6,734 nucleotides of DNA. Source: Phycisphaerales bacterium (GTDB lineage: Bacteria; Planctomycetota; Phycisphaerae; Phycisphaerales; SM1A02). Shown piece after piece: positions 1 to 6,115 of this stretch (position 1 is its first letter; the number at the start of each line of letters is the position of its first letter). The translations under genes and the position numbers were made by a program. The notes beneath the pieces are model-generated. The model was given only the letters and a program-made list of their open reading frames with translations, did no database searches and was not told the DNA's origin. The stretch covers positions 1 through 6,734 of the forward strand of contig JAQWRC010000051.1 of NCBI GenBank assembly GCA_029243925.1, written 5' to 3'.

Positions 1-385
1 CGCTATTGGAATCACAGGCGACATACACGTTGGCGTTGCCGGTGGTCGTGATCTGCGCCGCCATCTGCGCAACAATGCTCGTGAAGGAGGAGCCGCCCTC
101 CCATGCAAGCACGATGCCGTCCATCGCCTCGTATTCACTGGCGCATCGGATCGGATCGGACGATGGCGGGGTCTCACCGCGAAATGCGGGAGCCTGCATT
201 GCATCCAGCCAACGCTGCTCCGTCGCAGTCATCGACGCCGGGATACGCACGCCCTCGGGGAAGACGAGTGCACCATCAACGATCTGCGGCTCCTGCGGCA
301 AAGCGGGAACCTCATCGCCGGTCATCGCTGCCAGGGGAAGTACACACAAAGCAACCACTGTGGTCGCCATCACATTACGGGTCAT
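1..385 (-). CDS. Exported agmatine deiminase / peptidylarginine deiminase-family protein, N-terminal part (runs off left edge)
   Basis: Reading the minus strand from the ATG at 385-383 gives 128 in-frame residues with no stop up to the window edge, so the C-terminal part is missing. Residues 1-20 look like a signal peptide: basic start (MTRN), a hydrophobic core of V, A and L, then LAA/MTGDE as a possible cleavage zone; export is inferred. After a linker of about 55 residues, residues 80-96 read IRCASEYEAMDGIVLAW, followed by a helix-like FTSIVAQMAAQI and a beta-strand-like NVYVAC. This is the usual opening of the guanidino-group-modifying deiminase fold (PF04371), where a PAE(F/Y)EPMEG-type motif begins the domain. 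Family members hydrolyse guanidino groups of agmatine or of peptidyl-arginine. The catalytic His and Cys lie outside the window, so substrate and activity cannot be judged. The start is supported by GAGGAG at 393-398, 7 nt upstream. The gene diverges from pheA. Confidence 0.78.
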   Translation of the reverse strand, partial: MTRNVMATTVVALCVLPLAAMTGDEVPALPQEPQIVDGALVFPEGVRIPASMTATEQRWLDAMQAPAFRGETPPSSDPIRCASEYEAMDGIVLAWEGGSSFTSIVAQMAAQITTTGNANVYVACDSNS

Positions 386-392
386 ACACAAA

Positions 393-398
393 CTCCTC
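393..398 (-). promoter_or_regulatory. Ribosome binding site of the deiminase-family gene
   Basis: GAGGAG on the minus strand lies 7 nt before the ATG at 385-383, a strong Shine-Dalgarno match at good spacing. It fixes the start of a gene otherwise recognised only from its N-terminal part. Confidence 0.75.
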
Positions 399-501
399 GA
401 TCTCATCCTGCGGCACTCGAACCAGCCCAGCCCCCTATTGGAACTCCAGAATGCGTACACAGCAACCAGTTTCCTGCCAGATTCACGCCTTTACCGCCCT
501 T

Positions 502-506
502 AGGGG
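502..506 (+). promoter_or_regulatory. Ribosome binding site that decides the GTG start of pheA
   Basis: AGGGG lies 6 nt before the GTG at 513. The in-frame ATG codons at 528 and 540 have no purine-rich sequence at proper spacing, so this site favours the GTG start. It sits in the right half of the dyad GCCCTTAGGGGC (496-507). Confidence 0.55.
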
Positions 507-512
507 CCGATA

Positions 513-1628
513 GTGGCTCACGCCGCTATGCTGCCAGCGATGGCAACACCCCCGGACGACAATCTCACACCACTCCGCCGCCGGATCGATGAACTCGACG
601 AACAGATCATCGCACTGCTCAGTGAACGAGCAAAGGTCGTCGTCGATGTCGGCGAGGCCAAGCGGGGTTCGAATACTCCGATCTACGCCCCACACCGTGA
701 ACGGGCAGTTCTGGACCGAATCGCCCAGCTCAATGACGGCCCGCTTTCAAATCACACTCTGGAATCAATCTACCGGGAATTGATGTCCGGCAGCTTTGCC
801 CTTGAACAATCACTGCGGATCGGCTTTCTCGGCCCCCCGGGATCGTTCAGCCACCTTGCAGCTGTTCGGCATTTCGGACGGTCCGTGGAGTTCACGGAAT
901 TTGAGAACATCGAACCAGTCTTCAGTGCAATTGAACATGGGCACTGTGACTACGGACTTGTCCCATATGAGAACTCGACTGGAGGCAGCATTACGGACAC
1001 GCTTGATGCCTTCCACGAACACGACGTGTACGTGTACGCCGAGGCGCTCATCGGGATCAACCACTGCCTGTTGTCAAATGCGCCACGCGAACAGATCACC
1101 CGCATCGTCTCGCGACCCGAGGTCTTCAGCCAATGTGCGAAATGGCTCGGCCGACATTTTCCCGATGCCCAGCAGATCAACATGGCCAGCACGTCACTGG
1201 CCGTTCAATCGATTGTCGAATCACATGATGCCGCAGCAATCGGTTCTGAACTCGCTGGAACGCTCTATGGCGCGAACATGATCTATAACAGCATTCAGGA
1301 CAAGCCAAACAATGTGACTCGCTTTTTGATCCTCGCCCTTCAGCGTGCCGAGCCTTCCGGAACAGACAAAACCTCAATCTCCTTTGTCACCAACCATCAA
1401 CCAGGCGCACTTGTGGATGTGCTCGCTGTCTTCCGTGATGCGGGGGTGAATCTCAGTCATATCGACAAGCGCCCCAGCGGGCGTGAGAACTGGAGGTACA
1501 TGTTCTACATCGACGCGGATGCTCACGCAGACGAACCGGCGATGCATGCAGCGATTGAAACCGCCAAGGAGCTGTGCCAGGATTTCCGTGTACTCGGCTC
1601 CTACCCCCGTGCAGAGCAGGTCCTCTGA
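513..1628 (+). CDS. pheA: Bifunctional chorismate mutase / prephenate dehydratase (P-protein)
   Basis: This cytoplasmic enzyme of the phenylalanine branch converts chorismate to prephenate and prephenate to phenylpyruvate. Its 371 residues match the usual P-protein length. Residues about 17-100 form an AroQ-type chorismate mutase: RRRIDELD, LLSERA, GEAK and HRERAV supply the Arg, Lys and Arg-Glu residues expected in the active site, and ALEQ near 96-99 ends the domain. Residues about 101-280 are prephenate dehydratase: GPPGSFSHLAA (107-117), ENSTGGS (153-159) and the catalytic TRF motif (269-271). Residues about 286-367 are an ACT domain with PGAL (297-300) and IDKRP (317-321), at the position of the IESRP motif that contributes to phenylalanine binding in related enzymes. 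Feedback inhibition by phenylalanine is therefore likely but inferred. The GTG start is chosen because AGGGG lies 6 nt upstream; ATG codons at 528 or 540 would shorten it by 5 or 9 residues without touching the mutase domain. The sigma gene begins 49 bp downstream on the same strand. Confidence 0.96.
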   Translation: MAHAAMLPAMATPPDDNLTPLRRRIDELDEQIIALLSERAKVVVDVGEAKRGSNTPIYAPHRERAVLDRIAQLNDGPLSNHTLESIYRELMSGSFALEQSLRIGFLGPPGSFSHLAAVRHFGRSVEFTEFENIEPVFSAIEHGHCDYGLVPYENSTGGSITDTLDAFHEHDVYVYAEALIGINHCLLSNAPREQITRIVSRPEVFSQCAKWLGRHFPDAQQINMASTSLAVQSIVESHDAAAIGSELAGTLYGANMIYNSIQDKPNNVTRFLILALQRAEPSGTDKTSISFVTNHQPGALVDVLAVFRDAGVNLSHIDKRPSGRENWRYMFYIDADAHADEPAMHAAIETAKELCQDFRVLGSYPRAEQVL

Positions 1629-1659
1629 ATCAGCGGAGCGAATCCCCCCCATCAGATAC

Positions 1660-1680
1660 CATGGTGGGTACCTCGCCATG
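1660..1680 (+). promoter_or_regulatory. Hairpin covering the ribosome binding region and start codon of the sigma factor gene
   Basis: Bases 1660-1668 (CATGGTGGG) can pair with 1672-1680 (CTCGCCATG) in RNA, giving nine consecutive pairs, two of them G-U wobbles, around a 3-nt loop (UAC). The helix contains the only SD-like element before the sigma gene (GGTGGG, 1663-1668, 9 nt from the start) and all of the ATG at 1678-1680. No U-tract follows, so it does not look like an intrinsic terminator. A competing helix, 1648-1654 with 1662-1668, would free the ATG but still hold the SD-like element. A role in holding sigma translation low is inferred; the dyad could equally be a DNA operator or chance. 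Confidence 0.45.
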
Positions 1681-2283
1681 GACATTGAACGCACAACAAC
1701 GACACTGCTGGAAGGCCTCTTCGATACAGACAACGAAGCCGCCTGGGCCATGTTCGATGCCCGGTATCGCCCCATCGTCGTTGCCTTTGCACGCAAACTT
1801 GGAATGACCGAGTCGGATGCCGGGGATGTCGCTCAGGAAACCATCCTGCAGTTCCTCAAGGAGTACAAGGCGGGGAAATATGATCGCAATCGCGGACGCC
1901 TGCGCTCATGGCTGATCGGCATTGCACGCTTTCGGGTCGCCGGCGTCTATCGCAAGAAAGCCTCCAAGCGAGAATACCGAGGCGAATCAGCCATGGTCAT
2001 ACTCCCTGACGACGATGCAACTCTGGAAACCCTCTGGGATGCAGAGCGACGCACTGTTCTTCTTCAAGCCGCCTTCAAGGAAATGCAGGCGACCACCAAG
2101 GCTGATGACCGCAACACGAAGGCATTTGAAATGCTCGTGTTCAACCAGATCCCCATTGAGACCGTCTGCGCCGAACTGGACATGACCGCTCAACAGGCCT
2201 ACCTCGCCAAAAGTCGCTCCGCCAAACGCCTCAAGACCATCATTGATCGACTCGATCTGGTCTACGACGAGGGCACACCATGA
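1678..2283 (+). CDS. ECF-type RNA polymerase sigma factor (sigma-70 family)
   Basis: A 201-residue protein with the two-domain layout of ECF sigma factors. Region 2 spans about residues 13-95: LFDTDNEAAWAMFDARYRP, then DVAQETILQFL (50-60), the counterpart of the DxxQE(T/V)F core-binding motif, then DRNRGRLRSWLIGIARFRV (69-87), a style typical of planctomycete ECF factors. A charged linker at about 96-130 follows. Region 4 spans about 131-192: AFEMLVFNQIPIETVCAELDM, then AYLAKSRSAKRLK (174-186), which should be the -35 recognition helix. It should direct RNA polymerase to a small dedicated promoter set, probably responding to the kinase. The ATG at 1678 is chosen because region 2 begins right after it; an in-frame start at 1483 would add 65 residues out of frame inside pheA. 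The stop overlaps the kinase start by 4 bp. The exact ECF group cannot be settled by eye. Confidence 0.9.
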   Translation: MDIERTTTTLLEGLFDTDNEAAWAMFDARYRPIVVAFARKLGMTESDAGDVAQETILQFLKEYKAGKYDRNRGRLRSWLIGIARFRVAGVYRKKASKREYRGESAMVILPDDDATLETLWDAERRTVLLQAAFKEMQATTKADDRNTKAFEMLVFNQIPIETVCAELDMTAQQAYLAKSRSAKRLKTIIDRLDLVYDEGTP

Positions 2284-4859
2284 CGCACAGTGAAGAACAG
2301 CATCCACAGCGGCCCTCCCGGGAGCAATTGGAAGCCATCGCCGCGGGAGGAACGATGGACACCGAAGTGTCCAAATTCTTCAAGCACCACGACTCCGATG
2401 GCACCGTGCAAGCGGAACTCGACTCCATTCGAAGCGAACTGGGCTTTCTCGACGAGTTCGTCGAGGCCAACCAAAAAGAACTCGGCACGCCCGCACCGAT
2501 GACGGACCAGATTGCTCCTGAAGGCTACGAGATCCTGCGTGAACTCGACCGCGGCGCACAGGGCGTCGTCTATCTGGGAAGACAACTGCGAACGAAGCGA
2601 ATCGTCGCCCTGAAGATGATCCTGCAGTCGGCCTTCGCCACTGAGCGACAACGACTTCGGTTCGAGCGCGAAGTCGAACTTGTCGCCTCCATGAACCACC
2701 CCGGCATTGTGACCGTGTTCGATAGCGGCGTGTCGCCGGACGGTCGCCTGTTCACGGCCATGGAATACATCGATGGCGTTGCACTGAACCTGTTCCGTCT
2801 GGAAGACGAGAACGGATCGGCACGAGCACTGACCCTCGAAGAACATGTCCAGCTTTTCCTCAAGGTCTGCGATGCCGTGATCTCCGCACATCAACGCGGA
2901 ATCATCCACCGCGACCTCAAGCCATTGAACATTCTCGTGGACACCGATGCGATGCCGCATGTGCTCGACTTCGGACTTGCGAAGGTCGTCGGTCCGGAAG
3001 CGATGAATGAAACTGCGATGCTCGCCACCGCCGCGGGCGAATTCATGGGGACGTTCGCGTACGCATCGCCGGAGCAGGTCCGGGGGGATCCCGATCTCAT
3101 CGACACCCGCACCGATGTCTATGCCCTGGGCGTCATGCTCTATGAACTGCTGCTTGGCGATCGTCCCTACGAACTTGCCGGAAACATCCTCGACATGATC
3201 AAGGGGATTCTCGAGTCGAAACCGATTTCACCCCGAACAATCGATCCTGAGTTCGATGCGGATCTTGAAACGATCCTGCTGATGACACTCGCCAAGGAAC
3301 CAGATCGACGGTATCAATCCGTGCGCGATCTTGCAGATGACCTGAAGCGGTGGCTTGCGCATGAACCCATCGTCGCTCGGCGCGATGACACCATGTATGT
3401 CATGCGGAAGTTCGTGCAGCGGCACCGAATCGGCGTTGGACTTGCTGCGGGCTTCGTGATGCTCATCATCGCCGTCGCCATCACCATGTCCGTGCTGTAT
3501 GCCAATGTCACCCTCGCCAACCAACGGTTGGCCGGCACGCTCGGCATGGCCTCCAACGTGATCGCCTCCGCGGACCCCGAGAACGTCCAACGGGGATCCA
3601 CCGCAACCACGGCAGTCGACATGCTGCTGGCATGGTCAGATGTCGTGCAAGCGGACCTCGGCGACGACCCTGACATCAGCTCCCGCATCTACAACGATCT
3701 GGGTGAAAGCTTCATCGGCTTCGACCGGTATGACCTGGCCCAGAAGCATCTTGAGCAAGCATACTTTTCGTTCTCTGAAGAGCAACGTGGCTCAAGCGTC
3801 GAGTCGGCTCGTGCCCTCCACAATCTTGGCCGGGTCGCCTACAAGCAGGCTCGATGGGATCAAGCCAAAACGTTCTTCCAAGATGCACTGGATATACGAC
3901 AACGTCAGCTTATCGACCCGCATCACGACATCGCTGATTCACTGCACCATCTTGGATCAACATATCGCCATCTCGGCTTGCCTGAAGACGCTGAGCGCAA
4001 CATGCGCCATGCGCTCCAGTCCTACGACCGGTTGCTGGGTGGTGCCCCTGATGCAGAACAGGCACGATTGCAAGGATCTCGCGGCAGCGTGCTCAATGGC
4101 CTGGGGCTCCTACTCTCCAAGTCGCGCCCAGAGGAGGCCATTGACTTCTACATCCAATCCGCATCGCTCCTTGCAGACCAGAACGACGGCGCTGAGGACG
4201 ACTGGAGGATTGGACGGCTTCAGCACAACATCGGCATGTGCCACTACCGGCTTGGAAATCTCGAAGAAGCAGGCAGCTTCATCGAATCCTCGCTCCGCAT
4301 CAAGGAAGCTGGCCTGCGTCGCCTGGAAGCTGAGTCAAAGACAGTCCGCAATGCCGATGCGGGAAATCGATTGCAGATTGCGACCGGCAAGCAGGCTCTT
4401 GCCAGCATCCGACTGCAAATGGATGACTTTGGAGATGCAGAGGCGCTCGCTGATGAAGCGTACGATATTCGTCGGGACGTATTGGAAGACGGTCATTACC
4501 AGCTGTCAGACAGCCTGGAAATGAAAGCCCGCATTCAACTGCGCACCGGAAAGTACCTGCAGGCGATTTCGCTCCTGCAGGGCATCCGCACCGAACGGAT
4601 CGAACGTGCAGACGCACCTGCAAAGATTGCATGGACGGAATTGAACCTTGGACAGTGCCTGCTCGCAACCGGCCAGCATGAAGAGGCCGAGCCTCTGCTG
4701 CTCAGTGCATGGAACCATTTGACCTCAGACGCCGGGGCGGGATCCACTTCCACCAGCGCACGAGAAACAGCGGCTGCACTCGTACAACTCTACGAGCAGA
4801 CGAACCGGCCTGAGGACGCGCAGCGTTACCGTGACGACCCCAATGCTGATGACACGTGA
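2280..4859 (+). CDS. Transmembrane Ser/Thr protein kinase with C-terminal TPR region, coupled to the ECF sigma factor
   Basis: An 859-residue Hanks-type kinase. Residues 1-65 are an acidic, helical segment resembling an anti-sigma domain without zinc ligands. The kinase domain covers about 83-360: P-loop RGAQGVV (91-97, with Asp90 in place of the first glycine), VALK lysine K112, likely helix-C Glu131, HRDLKPLN catalytic loop (H210, D212, K214, N217), DFG (230-232), SPE (263-265) and the helix-F Asp279 with Gly284. All core catalytic residues are present, so it should be active. A membrane segment lies at about 385-408, preceded by basic residues (MRKFVQRHR), which predicts a cytoplasmic kinase and an extracytoplasmic C-terminus. 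Residues about 467-852 hold roughly nine TPR-like repeats, for example 509-542, 551-584, 645-678 and 783-815, probably a protein-binding or sensing surface. No PASTA or FHA domain is seen. The ATG overlaps the sigma stop (ATGA), implying translational coupling. Phosphorylation or sequestration of the sigma factor is inferred from context and known ECF-kinase pairs. Confidence 0.93.
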   Translation: MTHSEEQHPQRPSREQLEAIAAGGTMDTEVSKFFKHHDSDGTVQAELDSIRSELGFLDEFVEANQKELGTPAPMTDQIAPEGYEILRELDRGAQGVVYLGRQLRTKRIVALKMILQSAFATERQRLRFEREVELVASMNHPGIVTVFDSGVSPDGRLFTAMEYIDGVALNLFRLEDENGSARALTLEEHVQLFLKVCDAVISAHQRGIIHRDLKPLNILVDTDAMPHVLDFGLAKVVGPEAMNETAMLATAAGEFMGTFAYASPEQVRGDPDLIDTRTDVYALGVMLYELLLGDRPYELAGNILDMIKGILESKPISPRTIDPEFDADLETILLMTLAKEPDRRYQSVRDLADDLKRWLAHEPIVARRDDTMYVMRKFVQRHRIGVGLAAGFVMLIIAVAITMSVLYANVTLANQRLAGTLGMASNVIASADPENVQRGSTATTAVDMLLAWSDVVQADLGDDPDISSRIYNDLGESFIGFDRYDLAQKHLEQAYFSFSEEQRGSSVESARALHNLGRVAYKQARWDQAKTFFQDALDIRQRQLIDPHHDIADSLHHLGSTYRHLGLPEDAERNMRHALQSYDRLLGGAPDAEQARLQGSRGSVLNGLGLLLSKSRPEEAIDFYIQSASLLADQNDGAEDDWRIGRLQHNIGMCHYRLGNLEEAGSFIESSLRIKEAGLRRLEAESKTVRNADAGNRLQIATGKQALASIRLQMDDFGDAEALADEAYDIRRDVLEDGHYQLSDSLEMKARIQLRTGKYLQAISLLQGIRTERIERADAPAKIAWTELNLGQCLLATGQHEEAEPLLLSAWNHLTSDAGAGSTSTSARETAAALVQLYEQTNRPEDAQRYRDDPNADDT

Positions 4860-4862
4860 TTC

Positions 4863-5963
4863 CTACAGGCAATCGCCCCAATACTCGATGACCTTCAGCA
4901 GATCGAGAATGTTGACGGCGTCGTCACCATTGATGTCGCCCGGACAATCATCGTTGTTGGGCTGACATTCGATGTCATCGCACATCTTGTAGGCATGGAA
5001 CACGCCTTCCTGCGCATCGCACAGTGCCTGGACCGTGAGCACGCAGCCACCATCTACGCAGCATGCTCCAACGCATGGATCTGGACACACAATGTCTTCG
5101 CACCGTGACCCGAGTCCGTACCAGGTCGCAGCGTACTCCTGCAGGCAGTCGCCCTCGGAAAGTTCAAGACACTCCCAATAGCAGAACTCCTTGAGGAAAC
5201 AGCAGGCGCCTGTTGAGCATTCGACATCCTCACAGGACGTGCCGCTGCCTCCAAATGTTCCGCCAGCGTCTTCGCAGACGTTGGCATCGGTAATCTCACA
5301 GGATCCGCTGGGGTAGCAGCATGCTCCTGGTGATGGAGTCAGAAAGTTCACACCGGATAACTCGATGTAGTAGGAACCAGTGTCCCCTTCCGGATACCAG
5401 CCTTGGATCGGATAAGCGCCGCCCTTGCCATCAGGACCTGAAACCTCAAACGGCGTGTCTGGATTGAAGTCAAAGATCGGGCCTGCGCTGTTTCCAGGGC
5501 GGCTGGGAAAGCCAGAAATCGCGATGAAATACGAACCCGGCTTATTCAACACCACGCCGGTCTCGTCTGTCGCTGCATTTGTCAGGACAGCATTGATCGA
5601 CCCTTGCCCATCAACGTTTGAACTGTTGTTTCCCAGCATGCCACGACCTGATGCATCGAAGAGGAAGAGCTGTGTGTCAAAACCCGCAGAGACCTGCGCC
5701 ACTCTAAGCACGAACTCCGAAGGGTTGGCGACATAAATCTCATACATGTCCTGGTAATCGCCGCCACGGCTTCCGCCCGTCAGCGCACCGGTGATGGACC
5801 GCAGAGGGCCATTTCCCTCGAGCTTCTTGGAATCACCAGGAAGACTTCCAGCATCGTCGTCTTCTTCGTAATGCGGGCCGCGATCAGCCGCCAGGGTCGG
5901 TGTTCCAACAAGAGCATGCATCGCAAATGCGAGACACAACGTCATCAATGATCTGAACATCAT
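4863..5963 (-). CDS. Secreted cysteine-rich protein: beta-sandwich (PPC-like) domain, three GACC repeats, dockerin-like C-terminus
   Basis: A 366-residue protein of unknown function. Residues 1-25 form a signal peptide (MMFRSLMTLCLAFAMHALVG, then TPTLA before ADRG). Residues about 68-203 look like a PPC-type beta-sandwich: DMYEIYV, FVLRVAQ, DTQLFLFDASG, GSYFIAISGF and GSYYIELSG. Then come three repeats starting with GACC at 213-249, 252-293 and 299-333; each has CC, C, C, C, C with a closing C-x4-C, suggesting disulfide-bonded modules. The tail (340-366) reads PGDINGDDAVNILDLL then WG, with Asp343, Asn345, Asp347, Asn351 and Asp354 in a dockerin/EF-hand Ca-loop pattern. There is a single loop, whereas type I cellulosomal dockerins have two, so cohesin binding is not implied. 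The start is set by GAGGAG at 5969-5974; ATG 5960 directly follows ATG 5963 and is equally possible. The protein likely acts outside the cytoplasm; binding or structural roles are guesses. Confidence 0.85.
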   Translation of the reverse strand: MMFRSLMTLCLAFAMHALVGTPTLAADRGPHYEEDDDAGSLPGDSKKLEGNGPLRSITGALTGGSRGGDYQDMYEIYVANPSEFVLRVAQVSAGFDTQLFLFDASGRGMLGNNSSNVDGQGSINAVLTNAATDETGVVLNKPGSYFIAISGFPSRPGNSAGPIFDFNPDTPFEVSGPDGKGGAYPIQGWYPEGDTGSYYIELSGVNFLTPSPGACCYPSGSCEITDANVCEDAGGTFGGSGTSCEDVECSTGACCFLKEFCYWECLELSEGDCLQEYAATWYGLGSRCEDIVCPDPCVGACCVDGGCVLTVQALCDAQEGVFHAYKMCDDIECQPNNDDCPGDINGDDAVNILDLLKVIEYWGDCL

Positions 5964-6115
5964 GGGGGCTCCTCTAGGGCGATTCGTCATGCAGACGTCG
6001 CCGGGTCTCTCCGGAATCCAAGGTATCACCTCAAGGAGCAACTGCAAGAGATCCCCGGAAAATCAGAGCCCATACGCTCCTCCCTCCGCTGGAACCCCGC
6101 TGAGTTACGAAATAG
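5964..6115 (-). promoter_or_regulatory. Intergenic region between the lipid kinase gene and the dockerin-like gene
   Basis: This 152-bp gap between two minus-strand genes should hold the end of the lipid kinase transcript, a promoter for the secreted protein, or both. It contains an imperfect inverted repeat: CCGGGTCTCT (6001-6010) pairs with AGAGA (6047-6051) and CCCGG (6054-6058), with a 2-nt bulge and a 36-nt loop. A small dyad AGGT-ATC-ACCT lies at 6021-6031 inside the loop. No U-run accompanies the arms, so it is not a standard terminator, and no convincing -35/-10 pair is seen. Confidence 0.3.
5969..5974 (-). promoter_or_regulatory. Ribosome binding site of the cysteine-rich dockerin-like gene
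   Basis: GAGGAG on the minus strand lies 5 nt before ATG 5963-5961 and 8 nt before ATG 5960-5958. It rules out the longer open frame reaching to 6047 and places the start at the beginning of the signal peptide. It does not distinguish the two adjacent ATGs. Confidence 0.7.

Larger units (their letters stand above)
386..512. promoter_or_regulatory. Divergent intergenic region, presumed to hold promoters for the deiminase gene and pheA
   Basis: This 127-bp gap separates two divergently transcribed genes, so promoters for both should lie here or just inside the genes. I see no convincing sigma-70 promoter. The best minus-strand candidate is TTGCTG followed after 17 bp by TCCAAT, which is weak. 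No T-box, attenuator-type leader peptide with a Phe run, or other known aromatic-pathway riboregulator is visible ahead of pheA. A short dyad at 496-507 is listed separately. The function is inferred from gene orientation only. Confidence 0.4.

Noticed and set aside
340..346. Lipoprotein lipobox around Cys14 of the deiminase-family signal peptide
   Set aside because: The residues before Cys14 are VAL, so leucine occupies the -1 position where Gly, Ala or Ser is required.
6..513. Plus-strand open frames across the left edge (165 and 136 codons)
   Set aside because: They overlap the deiminase gene on the minus strand, which shows a signal peptide, a family motif and a good SD; the plus-strand products are low-complexity and match nothing.
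1661..1807. Upstream ATG at 1661 opening a 48-codon frame that overlaps the sigma start out of frame
   Set aside because: It has no SD-like sequence before it and its product is a shadow of the sigma gene; the ATG is part of the hairpin arm. It would matter only if ribosome profiling showed initiation there.
2262..2960. 232-codon minus-strand frame opposite the kinase
   Set aside because: Antisense shadow of a strongly supported kinase gene; GC-rich codon bias commonly leaves the opposite strand open, and the product has no recognisable motif.
3640..4524. 294-codon plus-strand frame inside the kinase TPR region
   Set aside because: Alternative frame of the TPR coding sequence; composition is Ser/Thr/Arg-rich with no domain, and the TPR frame is continuous.
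4853..4858. CACGTG palindrome at the kinase stop codon
   Set aside because: A six-base palindrome occurs often by chance and lies at a gene end with no promoter context.
4862..4947. Cellulosomal type I dockerin
   Set aside because: Only one Ca-loop repeat is present and no cohesin is in view; the segment is called dockerin-like only.
5964..6047. Longer N-terminus of the dockerin-like protein (28 extra residues)
   Set aside because: It would bury the signal peptide; GAGGAG at 5969-5974 and the hydrophobic segment after 5963 mark the real start.
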